Position numbers and translations under genes: made by a program. Of a stretch of 64,000 bases of DNA, positions 35,490 through 46,159 are shown piece by piece. Source of the stretch: Margaritifera margaritifera (taxonomy: Eukaryota > Mollusca > Bivalvia > Unionida > Margaritiferidae). The stretch spans positions 2,046,001-2,110,000 of the forward strand of contig JAQPZY010001448.1 of NCBI GenBank assembly GCA_029931535.1, given 5' to 3'. Position 1 is the first letter of the stretch, and each line of letters opens with the position of its first letter. The notes under the pieces are model-generated. The model searched no databases and had not been told where the DNA came from. It worked only from the letters and a program-made list of their open reading frames with translations.

Positions 35490-36971
35490 TAGGTCTGAAA
35501 CGATACACCTGTGCCGCGTATCGATACGATTCACGATACACAGCCTACGATACGATACATTATCGATACACATATCAACTTGATGGTCTTTTCATCTTTA
35601 GAAGGTCTGTCGTGGTAGGGTTGTGCTGTTTTATGTGTTGACATATTGGTTGTAGTTCTAGTATGCAGATTACAGACAGACATAGATTCAGCATCTGTTC
35701 ATATGCCATTTTCATCCTTGACAAGATAAAAAAAAGTACATCCAAACAGACTACATATTAGTTGTTAGTGATTTTAATTCAAACATTTAGGCCATTTGAG
35801 GCTACTCCATTTGATCGGATCCAGAACTCATCCTGGTAACCACATCCTTTTTTTTGCACTGCATGAATGCTTCTAAAACATCTTATTATCAATTTCATGT
35901 CTACAGTTAAATTTGAAAGATATGACAGTGTTATCTTCAACACAGAAGAAATAGTGCAATTTCCACCTGCAAGGAAAATCTTATCTAGAGCAAGTCCAGG
36001 TGTGGGAGTGGAGATGACTAACAACCAAAATCTATCACATTGCAGGCACTCGTTTCTGTTAGTGAAAAGGAAAACTATTGACAATGTCCACTCCCCTTCT
36101 ATACAATATTAACAAATTAACACAAGGTGACAAACCTGCACGGTTTGAAATCTGCTTCCTTGCTGATTCTGTGCTAATGTTCTTTATTCTGTTGGCACGT
36201 TTAGTCTCCGATTACCTATATCAACGTAAAAAGAAACATTCCAAACTTCTTCTCCATGTACGACTTTAGTAATTTACAGATCATTTAATAACCATTTTGA
36301 ACGAAGTTTCTCTGTTGCTTTGTATCTACCTGGATCGAGTTTGGATGCAATACTTCCTGTGGATTGATGGTTATTGTTTACCATGAACTGCAACAAACAA
36401 TAACCACCAATCAGAATTTAATGCAACGTATTTCACTGAGTGACACACCGGAAGTGTAGCCTGTAAATTCGATCCATATAGACCAGATACGAAGCAAGAG
36501 AGAAACTTCGCGTAAAACTCGTTATTAAATGATCAGTAAAGTACTTAAATCATACATGGGGAACAAATTTGGAAAGTCTCCTTTACGTTGATATATATTA
36601 TCAGTGGTTGAACATACAGATGGGATAAAATAATTGGCATGTAATCGGCGAAGGGGGGGGGGGGGAACACTTTCAAACCACGTAACCTTGTGTTAATTTG
36701 CAAAAGGTGAGTGGCTGTTTTCAAGAGGTTTTTTTCTTTTTTACTTACAAACATTGGTGCCTGTGCCTGCGACGGCCGTCTCCGATAAATTCTCAGTTTA
36801 AAGAATAAAAAAGGCAAACGACTACTAATTATTCATGACTGCTGAAGATTAAAGTAACTTCTATAGGGTAAGTATCGTTTTGTATCGATTCTTCACCTCG
36901 TGTATCGATACGTGTATCGAATTAGCAAAAGTATCCATGCATCGATATATCGATGAATCGTTTCACCCCTA
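35490..36971 (+). mobile_element. hAT family H1, copy II (1.48 kb, 8-bp TSD)
   Basis: Perfect TSD CTATCTGT (35482-35489 and 36972-36979). Ends TAGGTCTGAAACGATACACC and ATCGTTTCACCCCTA. Subterminal regions repeat TATCGATA (e.g. 35517, 35568, 36902). The interior (36043-36770) is a large foldback. No transposase frame, so it is non-autonomous. It interrupts LINE-B. Confidence 0.93.
36043..36770. repeat. Foldback (long inverted repeat) inside hAT copy II
   Basis: Left arm landmarks in order: AGGCACTCGTTTCTGTTAGTG, ACTATTGACAATGTCCACTC, TGATTACCTATATCAACGTA-type, CCATGTACGACTTTAGTA, GATCATTTAATAACC, GAAGTTTCTCTGTTGC. The right arm carries each as its reverse complement in reverse order. The centre is GATTGATGGTTATTGTTT / AACAAACAATAACCACCAATC (~36362-36412). 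Arms are ~330 bp with indels. Confidence 0.85.
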
Positions 36972-36984
36972 CTATCTGTATATA

Positions 36985-38450
36985 TAGGAAACGATACACC
37001 TCTGCCGCGTATCGATACGATTCTAGATAAACAGCATACAATACGATACATTATCGATACACATATCAACTTGATGGTCTTTTCATCTATAGAAGGTCTG
37101 TCAATGGTAGGGTGGTGCTATTTTTTATGTGTTGACATATTGGGTGTATTTCAAGTATGCAGATTACAAACAAGCATAGACTTATCATCTGTTCATATGC
37201 CATTCTCATCCTTGACAAGATAAAAAAAATAATAATACTTCCAAACAGACTATCTGTTAGCTGTTCTTGATTTTTATTCCACCTTTAAGGCCATTTCAGG
37301 CTGCTCCATTCGGTCAGATGCATGACTCATCCTGGTCACCACGCCCTTTGTTTTGCATTGAATGAATGTTTTTAAAACATCTTATTACCAATTTCATGTC
37401 TTCATTTAAATTTTGAATGCACTACGGTGTTATCTTCAAAACGGAAGAAACAGTGCAATTTCCTTGTGCAAGATAAATCTTATCTAGAACAAGTCCAAGT
37501 TTGGGGCCTCTGATGACTAACAACCAAATACTTCACATTGTACTTCCTTCAGATGCAAAAAAAACTGCCACGGCCATAGGCACTTGTTTCTGTCAGTGAA
37601 AAAGGAAATTATTGGCAACACCCACCCACCTTCTACAAATTGATAAGGTGGCTATAACTCGTGCGGTTTGTAATCTGCCCCCTTGCCGATTCTGTGCTAA
37701 AACATTTTTTTATCGAATCGGCACGTTCAGTCGCTGATTACATATATCAACGTAAAAGGAGACATTCCAAACTTATTCCCCATGTTTGGATGCCAATATT
37801 TCCGGTATGTGCCGCAGTGAACACGCTACAGTTAGTTATGATTAGTGGTTATTGTTTTACCCTGGACTTGAACAAACAATAACCACTAATCGGAATTGAA
37901 TGTAATATATTTCACAGTGTGACACACCGGAAATGTAGCCTTCCATTCGATCGAAATAGACAAGATGCGATGCAACAGATAAATTTCACGTAAAAGTGGG
38001 TATTAAATGATCAGTAAAGTACTTAAATCATACATGGGGAACAAATCTGCAATGTCTTCTTTCTGTTGATATATGTTATCAGTTGCTGAAGATGCAGACG
38101 GGATAAACAAACAGCATGAAATTGGGGAGGGGGAAGAGGGCAGATTTCAAACCACCCGAGTTAAATCACATTGTGTTAATTTGCAGAAGGCGAGTGGGTG
38201 TTGTCAATAGTTTTTATTTTTTACTGACAGAAATGAGTGCATGTACTCGCTACGGCTGTCTCACATGAATTCTCAATTTAATGAATGAAAAGGCAAATGA
38301 CTAATAATTATTCACTACTGCTGAAGATTAAAGCAACTTGTATAGAGTATGTATTGTTTTGTATCGATTCTTCCCCTCTTGTATCGATATGGGTATCGAT
38401 ATAGAAAAAGTATCGATACATCGATATATCTATTAATCGTTTCATTCCTA
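36985..38450 (+). mobile_element. hAT family H1, copy III (1.47 kb, 8-bp TSD)
   Basis: Perfect TSD TGTATATA (36977-36984 and 38451-38458). Ends TAGGAAACGATACACC and AATCGTTTCATTCCTA. Homologous to copy II end to end, same orientation. Its left TSD overlaps the right TSD of copy II by three bases, so it inserted immediately beside it. Non-autonomous. Confidence 0.93.
37575..38242. repeat. Foldback inside hAT copy III
   Basis: Same structure as 36043-36770: GGCACTTGTTTCTGTCAGTG, CAACACCCACCCACCTTCT, ATATATCAACGTAAAAG and CCCCATGT are repeated inverted on the right. Central stem GATTAGTGGTTATTGTTTT / AACAAACAATAACCACTAATC (37840-37891). The left arm has lost ~80 bp that copy II keeps. Confidence 0.85.
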
Positions 38451-38458
38451 TGTATATA

Positions 38459-40640
38459 TATTTTTTCAATTTAATACTTGAGACAGATATTATCCCGGAA
38501 TCATGGTTTGAAGGTATCATAAGACCTGTTTATAAGCATAGCGGTGATCCCACCAAACCCGAAAATTACCAGCCGATTACTATCCTTAGCCGTGTTAGCA
38601 AGTTGTTTAGCGCTATACTGAACTCACAGATCAAAAGTTTAATTAACCATCAAAACATATTAGCATTAAAAAAAAAAAAAAAAGGTTGCATTCCGTGCTG
38701 GGTACTCAACAGCAGATCACACATTTTATTTACATTTATTATCAAAAATCATTAAACACAAATGGAAAACATTTTCATCCTTTATTGATATCAGCAAAGC
38801 TTCTTCATCTTGGAAAACGGGTCTTTTGAGAAAGTTACTGCAAAACAATATAAATGGCAAGGTTTTTTATATAGAAATATTCTCAATTTATATCAGAATA
38901 TCAAATCCTGTGTAGTGTCTGCTAGACAACAGTCTGTTTTATTTTTTTCTAATTCTTCGTGGGATTAGGCAAGGTATAAATCTCTCGCCAATACCATTTT
39001 CACGGTTTCTGAACGACTTTGAATATTTTCTGGAAGAGAATGATTGTACAGGAACTTCACTCAAGACAGAAGGTTTTGACACTGAAATGTACTCGAAATT
39101 GTTGATTTTACTATACAGATGACACCGTAATATTCGAAATTGTTGATACTATACAGATGACACCGTAATACTCGAAATTTTTGATTTTACTACACAGACA
39201 CCGTAATATTAGAAATTGTTGATTTTACTACACAGATGACACCGTAATATTCGAAATTGTTGATTTTACTATACAGATGACACCGTAATACTCGAAATTG
39301 TTGATTTTACTATACAAATGACACCGTAATATTCGAAATTGTTGATTTTACTATACAGATGACACCGTAATATTCGAAATTGTTGATTTTACTATACAGA
39401 TGACACCGTAATATTCGAAATTGTTGATTTTACTATACAGATGACACCGTAATATTCGAAATTGTTGATTTTACTATACAGATGACATCGTAATATTCGA
39501 AAGTGATGCAGACTCTGTCCAAGAAAACCATAATCTTTTCTTTGAGCACACTAAAATTTGGAAACCAAATTTCAATTTATCACCAAAATAAAATATTAAG
39601 TTTTTGATCACTTAATTGTACTCAGTTTGAATTTATACTGGGTGGAAATACCATTTCTACCTGTGAGGAATTTAAATACCTAGGTATTAGTTTCTCAAAA
39701 TATCAGCATTTTTAAACGCTACAAATCACAATGCTGACAGAAGCAAGAACAAAAACAAAAACAAAAACAAAAAAAAACTACGCCTTTTCTCTATAGAAGA
39801 ACAAATAATCTACACATTACAATCGATTTATAGTTCCAACTGTTCCATCACACAATGTTACCTATTTTGCTGTACAGATGTGAATTTCACCTTGAATTGC
39901 TAAGATATATAAGAAAATTAAGAAATAGCACTTTTTTAAAATTCAGAATTTGTTTTTAAAAAAAAACAAAAAAACAATTGACATTTATATTAAATGTGGC
40001 ATAATTGGATTTTCGACCTCAAGAATAAATGCAAAAGACCCAAAATAAAAAAAAAAAACAAACTATACAATATCATGTTGAGTGATATACATTCCGGTTT
40101 TATTCATAAATGGTTTGAATATATTGGAAACATTTTGATTTCAGTTGGAAGACTTGATCTGTTCTAGCAACCCTCAATCTCCGAAAGCAAGCGTTGCACA
40201 ATATTTAAATGATTTATTTACACAGGAATGGAGTGTAAAATTATAAGCTACATCGAAAGGTATAACTTGTACATTATTCAAACGAGACTTAAACTTTGAG
40301 AAGTACCTGATATCTTTAGAAAGAAATCTTTTTTTGCCTTTGCTAAAATTTAGAACTAGCAACCACAAACTTCGAGCCGAGTCAGGACGTTCGGAAAACA
40401 TGCCTGGCCAAGATAGATAATGCACCGTGTACGATAAGGGTGACGTAGATGATGAATTTGACTATTCGTTTGTCTGTCATTTTTTCTCAAAAGAAAGATG
40501 TAAATTCTTACTATCTTATTATTGTACTAATACTAATGTAATAGCTTGGTAAACCTTTCCATCCAGAAATTGCTCAACGTTAATTTTGTTGACATAATTA
40601 TGAAACAATTTATCAATTTATGTAATTCCCAGCAACATAC
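38459..40640 (+). pseudogene. LINE-B part 2: RT and C-terminal domain, heavily decayed
   Basis: Continues LINE-B after the two hAT insertions. RT blocks: IPESWFEGIIRPVYKHSGDP and KPENYQPITILSRVSKLF (~38495-38615), SSFIDISKASS (~38775), LRGIRQGINLSPIPFS (~38955-39000), then the catalytic LLILLY-DDTVIF (~39095). The catalytic box is followed by its own tandem amplification (39090-39505). Thumb (~39640-39730) and the C-terminal FRTSNHKLRAESGRSENMPG (~40345-40405) plus GDVDDEFDYSFVCHFFSKER (~40438-40495) follow, the latter typical of the Cys/His-rich LINE C-terminus. Many stops and frameshifts. It ends near 40640 at a (GT)n tract. Confidence 0.85.
39090..39505 (+). repeat. 41-bp minisatellite derived from the RT catalytic motif, 10 copies
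   Basis: Unit GAAATTGTTGATTTTACTAT plus ACAGATGACACCGTAATATTC. ACCGTAAT-type landmarks fall at ~39124, 39164, 39201, 39242, 39283, 39324, 39365, 39406, 39447 and 39488. The unit encodes the LLILLY..DDTVIF catalytic box of LINE-B, with about two bases missing before the Asp pair in all copies. Confidence 0.92.
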
Positions 40641-40666
40641 AAAATGCATCGTCGACTGGATGTGTA

Positions 40667-40680
40667 CACGTGTGTGTGTG

Positions 40681-40711
<31 letters not shown>

Positions 40712-40875
40712 ACACACTTGTATGTATGTATACACACTTGTATATACGTATACGTATGTATGTTTATGTGCATGTATGTGTATGTATACGTATAATTATG
40801 TGTATCTATATACATATATATATGCATGTATGTATGCGGGTGCTTAAATATGTGTATGTAAGTGTATGTATGGGC
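40667..40875. repeat. (TG)n and TATG/TACG-rich microsatellite
   Basis: (TG)n with CG interruptions to ~40712, then a degenerate TATGTA-type stretch containing two ACACTTGTATGTA-like copies. Frames here are artefacts. Confidence 0.9.
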
Positions 40876-41149
40876 CTGAGATTTCAATACCAAATAAAAA
40901 TTATGTTCTGTTAAAAGCGCCGTTGTTTTAAAACCAACAAAACCAAAACACAAGAAACTGCCTGTGCACAGTCTTAAACTTCCGCATGCACAAACGTGCA
41001 CAATCTCATACTTGCAAGAAATCATAGCAATTACTGGTTCGTGCTAGGCATATTGCAAAGAGATAGAAACATGATATTGATTATTGAAAACAGATCGGGT
41101 TACAATTTAGTGTCAAGTATGTAAGGTGGCGTATTAATGCCATTACGAG

Positions 41150-41480
41150 TAGAAATTATTATTTTTTTGTTATTTCGAAAAGATCTTTTGAAAATGACAA
41201 AAAAAGGAAAACGTTTCTAAATAAAGAAAATATTTTCGTTATAACTAACACAATTTTCGAAAATATGAAATAATTTTCGTTATTTCAAAAATATCTTATA
41301 TCTTCGAAATAACGGGAAAAAATTTCGTCATTTTGTAAAAGATCTTTTCGAAATAAATGAAAATATTTTTCGTTACTTCGAAAAGAATGTTTCGTGATAA
41401 CGAAATGATTTTCGTTACTTCGAAAAGAATGTTTCGTGATAACGAAATGATTTTCGTTACTTCGAAAAGGTCTAATAGAA
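41150..41480. repeat. TTCGAAATAACGAAAA-rich palindromic repeat cluster
   Basis: Variants of TTTCGTTATTTCGAAAAG on both strands fill the block. A 42-bp unit (GTTACTTCGAAAAGAATGTT plus TCGTGATAACGAAATGATTTTC) is tandem about 2.3 times at ~41373-41468. A single motif recurs at 43208-43225. Confidence 0.7.
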
Positions 41481-41777
41481 AAATAGCTTTGTTTCCGGTT
41501 TCTCTGCCGACCATATATTTTGCCCAGAAATTTTTTCAGCCATAACAAAAATGAATTAAAATATTTTTTTTTAAAAATCCGCATTTTCAGAGTGTTGCCG
41601 CTAGTCCGGATTTCTTTTCGTTCGTAGGTAATATTATCAGACATCACGCTTGTTTAAACAGTTAATATTTCTTCCAGTCATTTTAATCACCTACTCTACA
41701 TAAACGAGAAATCATGATATAATAATAGTCACCCATGTACGCTGTTCGCAAATCGTGGTCGGTTTGAAATTTACATT

Positions 41778-41845
41778 AAGTTATATCAGATAAAATATAA
41801 CTGTATATCAGATAAAATATAACTGTATATCAGATAAAATATAAC
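41778..41845 (+). repeat. 22-bp tandem repeat, 3 copies
   Basis: ATCAGATAAAATATAACTGT plus AT is repeated three times, nearly perfect. Confidence 0.95.
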
Positions 41846-41886
41846 TGTTTCGTTATATTGAGAGTGCACATCCAACTAGCATACAA

Positions 41887-42080
41887 GGAGCCGCGGTGGT
41901 TCAGTGGTTAGCGTGCCGGAATAGTGACCGAAAGGGTGCGGGTTCGAATCCTAACATCAGATCAGTCCGGGTCGGCTACCGTGGTGTGTCCATGGGCAAG
42001 GCACTTTACTCCAATTGCCTGGGCACTAAATACTTGTGTTGATGTGCTGTAAAAAAAAAAACCAAACCAAACCAAATCAA
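41887..42080 (+). mobile_element. SINE family 1, full-length copy
   Basis: Starts GGAGCCGCGGTGGTTCAGTG (A box), B box GGTTCGAATCC, body GGTGTGTCCATGGGCAAGGC, CACTTTACTCCAATTGCC, and an A-run with (ACCAA)n tail. It abuts the 5' edge of satellite-cored copy D, which lacks its head. I could not define a TSD. Confidence 0.88.
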
Positions 42081-42085
42081 ACTTA

Positions 42086-43025
42086 AATATCGTAAGACCA
42101 TTTCTTCCTTGTAGCTGCTAAGCGTTGAAACCGTCTCTGATATTCTTTACCAATAACGAGATTTTCAAATTAGCTTATGTGGTTGACATATTCGATGTCA
42201 GATTGGCACCATTTTCATTTTTTCATTTAGGACCAACAAGACACCATAAGAAGTCTTCTGGCGGAAATTCCATGTTGACATGACTTTCCGTTTTGGAGGA
42301 GTAACGATAACAGGATTTTCATGATGGCTGCCATGTTGGCTATATTGGATATCAGATTTGGCACCATTCCCATTTAGGACCAACCTAGACAGTATAATAA
42401 GCAGCAATAACAATATTTTCAAGATTTCCATTGTGTCGGTCTTATTGGAAGTCAGATCGGCACCATTTTCATTTTCGACAAACTAGACATCATAAGAAGT
42501 CTTTTGGTGAAAATCACATGCTGATATGACTATTCGATAACTAAATTTTCAAGATGGCCACTGTGGTGGCCATATTGGATGTCTGATCAGCACCATTTTC
42601 ACTTAGGACCTACTAGACATCTTAAGAAGTCGTTTATTAAAAAACCCCATGCTGATACGACAATCCATTCAGAAGGAGTAGCGATAACAACATTTTCAAG
42701 ATGGCCGCTGTGTCGGACATATTGGACATCGGATCGGCACCATTTTCTTTTAAGACTAACTAGATATCATAAGAAGTCTTCTGGTGAAAACCACATGTCG
42801 ATATGACTTTCTGTTCAGGATGAGTAGCGATAACAATATTTTCAAGATGGCTGCTGTGGCGGCCATACCGGACGTCAGATCGACACCATTTTCATTTAGG
42901 ACCAACTAGACCATGGGATGAATGTGTGTGTATAATTTCATGACAATACTCCAATAAGTGTATGAGTCGTGATAACAAACTTGTGCTAAGGGACGGACGG
43001 ACAACAGACATTCTCATAATAAATT
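42086..43025 (+). mobile_element. Satellite-cored (Helentron/HINE-like) element, copy D (head missing)
   Basis: Begins inside the head region (TAAGACCATTTCTTCCTT) and has about six units (landmarks 42150, 42302, 42405, 42535, 42680, 42825). Unit 1 has the TTTTCAAATTAGC variant, unit 2 the CCGTTTTGGAGGAGTAACG variant. The tail keeps GATGAATGTGTGTGT and GGGACGGACGGAC, but the terminal hairpin is decayed. Confidence 0.75.
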
Positions 43026-43231
43026 TACGTCATGCAAGAGTGCTTCACTTACAGTAAATTGAGGGGGAAAATGTGAATTTAAAAAGAAGAAAATTTTATA
43101 GCGACTGACCCCATTTTTTTTTAGCATGAAACGGGAAGCACACGCATTATTTCTTTTAGGCCAAAGATCTTGCTGAAGAAAAAAAAATCGTTTCTGCAAA
43201 AACAAACTTTTCGAAATAACGATAATAATTT

Positions 43232-43465
43232 AACCTTGGTGAAGGTTTGGCTTTGGATTTGGGGATTTAACGCCATTTTTCAGCACATGATAGACTATAC
43301 ATGGCGGCAAGTATATTTAGTCAAGGAAGAACCCCTGAAAACCCCGGACCCAACGGGAAGCTACTGGCAAGCTTTCTCACATACCCATGCTGGCCGAGCC
43401 GAGTCTCGAACCCACGCGGCCACCCGGGGCTCCCTTGGTGACGGTAATACGCCGCCGTACTATAT
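43232..43465 (-). mobile_element. SINE family 2, copy 2
   Basis: On the minus strand: B-box-like GGGTTCGAGACTCGG, then GTGAGAAAGCTTGCCAGTAG, CTTCCCGTTGGGTCCGGGG, AAATATACTTGCCGCCATG, GCTGAAAAATGGCGTTAAA. Same ordered blocks as 17826-18020 and 56304-56560. Confidence 0.8.
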
Positions 43466-43512
43466 AGAATAAGGCAAGAAAAGAAGAAAAAAAAACTTTT
43501 TTCAAGGGACAA

Positions 43513-43621
43513 TGAATAATAATAATAATAATAATAATAAATTTATGTAACGAGGATAACACACTTGGTCATGAAAGACCCATCTGCCATGTGTTGTCCT
43601 TAGTTTTTTAACAGGTTATGT

Positions 43622-43690
<69 letters not shown>
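43513..43690. repeat. (AAT)n and (AT)n(GT)n microsatellites
   Basis: (AAT)9 at ~43513-43540; an (AT)n(GT)n compound tract at ~43626-43690. Confidence 0.93.
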
Positions 43691-44078
43691 ATTTTTAAAA
43701 AAGTCAGTTACCCACACTCGGGTATACTCGCACACGCACTTGCACAACTTTAAAATGGATTAATATATATAACTATAGTGGTCAATAGGTACATATATGC
43801 ACAATGTATTATACACAGATATGCACATTTCAGCTGATTAACCAAAGCATTGGTGCATGTCTACCACATCTTTTTATCTTTTTATGGACTTGCTCAACCT
43901 GCGACCATTGTAATAAAAGTTTATTTCACTTCGACATGTAATGTTGATTTTACACCTTGGGCGTGAATCACGGTTAAGTTGAAGATAATAAATAACACAC
44001 TGATCGTACGGTAAATACACCGGTATTTGATGAAAAAAAAATTTAAAAAAAAAAAAAAGCAGTTGTAGTCTTTACGAA

Positions 44079-44079
<1 letters not shown>

Positions 44080-44152
<73 letters not shown>

Positions 44153-44690
44153 ATTGGCATAAAAAATGCGTTATTGTCCATGAAACATTGTGGCTATACG
44201 AAACACACAAACATATACAGAATCAAAATGATCATTATTGACATTAGCAAATGTGTTATTGCCCATGAAACACTGGATATATGAAACACACACACACACT
44301 CAAAGTGATCATTACTGGCATTAACAAATGTGTTATTAACCATTAAATACTGTGGCTATACGAAACACACACACATACACAGAATAAAAATGATCATTAC
44401 TGGCATCAACAAATGTGTTACTGCCCATGAAACACTTTCGCTATACGAAACACACACACACACACACACAGAATCAAAATGATCATTATTGGCATCAACA
44501 AATGTGTTATTGCCCATGAAACACTGGATATACTAAACACACGCACGCACGTACATACATATATAGAGAATCAAAATGATCATCATTGGCATCAACAAAT
44601 TGCGTTATTGCCCAAGAAACACTTTGGCTATACGAAAAACACACACGCACACACACACAGACACACACAGAGAATCAAAATGATCATTAT
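44080..44690 (+). repeat. (CA)n plus minisatellite whose units each carry a CA tract
   Basis: A 36-copy (CA)n (44080-44150) is followed by ~6 units of 73-102 bp. Each holds AATGATCATTA.TGGCATCAA, CAAATGTGTTATTGCCCATG and AAACAC plus an internal CA run of variable length (landmark ATGATCAT at 44229, 44302, 44390, 44479, 44577, 44679). Confidence 0.9.
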
Positions 44691-44694
44691 CAGG

Positions 44695-44800
44695 GCTCGA
44701 AATTTGCGGTAGTCCGCTAGCTCGAGGCTAGTAAATTTCCTGTTGGACTAGTAGTTTTTTTAATTTTATTAGTCCGAGGGCTAGTAAAATTTCAGTTGTC
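44695..44800. mobile_element. Possible hAT terminus (CAGGGCTCGAAATT)
   Basis: CAGGGCTCGAAATTTGCGG is a common hAT start. GGCTAGTAAATTTCCTG and GGGCTAGTAAAATTTCAG form an internal repeat. No matching right end or TSD was found. Confidence 0.35.
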
Positions 44801-44921
44801 ACTAGTCAGCGTTTCTTTACGCTATCATGCGTAATTTTCTAAAGTCTGAATGATTCGACGATGTCCAAGTTCTCTCTGAGCTAATCGCGTAAATCCCCGA
44901 GATTCAATTCCTCTTCCAGAG

Positions 44922-45028
44922 CAGTGGCTCCCAAACATTTTTGATCGCGACCCTATATACCATCTTTTGCGACCCAAAATGCAGTACCACCCTCATTTGG
45001 GTCGCGATCCGTGCTTTGGGAACCACTG
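44922..45028. mobile_element. 107-bp palindromic hAT-like MITE
   Basis: CAGTGGCTCCCAAACATTTT with GATCGCGACCC on the left mirrors GGGTCGCGATCC...TTTGGGAACCACTG on the right. Flanking 8-mers match at only about half the positions, so the TSD has decayed or is absent. Confidence 0.7.
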
Positions 45029-45029
45029 C

Positions 45030-45824
45030 CCTAGAAGATTAGAACAAATGAGGATTTTACAAATCGTATTTTAAAACGAGGTTGTATAAATCTTTAGATT
45101 TGTAATGTAAAGTTGTATTTTAAAGACTGTTAGTCCGAGTTTCCTTTGACCTTTCCTACCCCATTTTAGATATTTTTACATTTATGTTGAGGTGTGAGGT
45201 CAGAGACTATTGAAAAGCTGGAATTCGCCGAAACCACGCAGTGTCAGCATAAGGTAGCCGGTTACTACCGGGTCTAGCAAACTTAGACGACGTTACATCG
45301 AGCACTACCCGCATGAAATCGATAAGAAGATTTATCTTCTCAGAAACTGCAAGTATAACATTTGTCATGACTTTAATTCGTTGACAGTCGAGGCGAAAAT
45401 ACTGCGTTGACGAAATCTGACGTTGTTCTCTCCATTTGGATTGCAAGTCACATGACTGCAAATCTCGCAGTCTACATCCATGACATCAGTGGTCCAATAG
45501 TCACGTGATGCCAACAAAATCCCGTTTGCAATGTTGCTGTACAAAAGGTTTGAAAATATTAAATGATTGTGTTTTGGGTTTTTGTTGTTGTTGTTGTTGT
45601 TGTTGTTATTGTTTTTAAAACAAAGAAACGACAAGTAATTTTAAACATATTTATTCCGAGAACAAATACCAGAAACCTATCACTGTCGCAGCAACCTGGA
45701 AAAAGCCAGATTCATCACATAGAGAGCACGTGTCAGCGTGGTAGTCACGTGATACTAATAAAATCGTGTTGACATTTGCTTTTTGCCTGAGGAATATGTC
45801 AACGAATTAAAGACAACGACATAG
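45030..45824. other. Unassigned sequence with (GTT)8
   Basis: No gene supported. (GTT)n lies at ~45585-45608. AGTCACGTGAT occurs at ~45500 and ~45743 in similar contexts, hinting at a decayed repeat pair. Confidence 0.45.
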
Positions 45825-46150
45825 GTTTTCAAAATGTATAGCCACGTACCAAGTTTGTTTTCAATCTATGAAGTCCATCAAAATTTATTCAGCGGAAATT
45901 TAAAGGTAACGTTTCAAGTCAAAAAGGGGCCATAACTCTATACTTTTTGCCACAAAAAAGTGAAAATCACACTTGAACTAGGTCGTCTCAAAGTAAAAGC
46001 TCACGCCAAATTTGATTTCAATCCAAGATATCCTTCAAAATATATTGAGCGGAAACTAAAGTGCAAATTTCTAAGTCAAACAGGGACCAGGGGCCATAAC
46101 TGCGTACAATTTGGTTTGAACTACATTCAATACCACCCGTATTTATTATA
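45825..46150 (+). repeat. Two ~150-bp units of a GGGGCCATAACT satellite
   Basis: GGGGCCATAACTCTATAC (~45927) and GGGGCCATAACTGCGTAC (~46091) are each preceded by CAA.TTTGTTTTCAATC.A and AAAATTTATT.AGCGGAAA-type blocks. The unit style is common in bivalve satellite-cored elements. No head or tail. Confidence 0.65.
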
Positions 46151-46159
46151 CGCCATGTA

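Noticed and set aside
39090..39505. CRISPR-like regular array
   Set aside because: Repeats are contiguous with no unique spacers, come from an RT motif, and the host is a eukaryote.
40174..40425. 83-codon minus frame
   Set aside because: It is antisense to the LINE-B C-terminal domain (FRTSNHKL region), which is the real signal on the plus strand.
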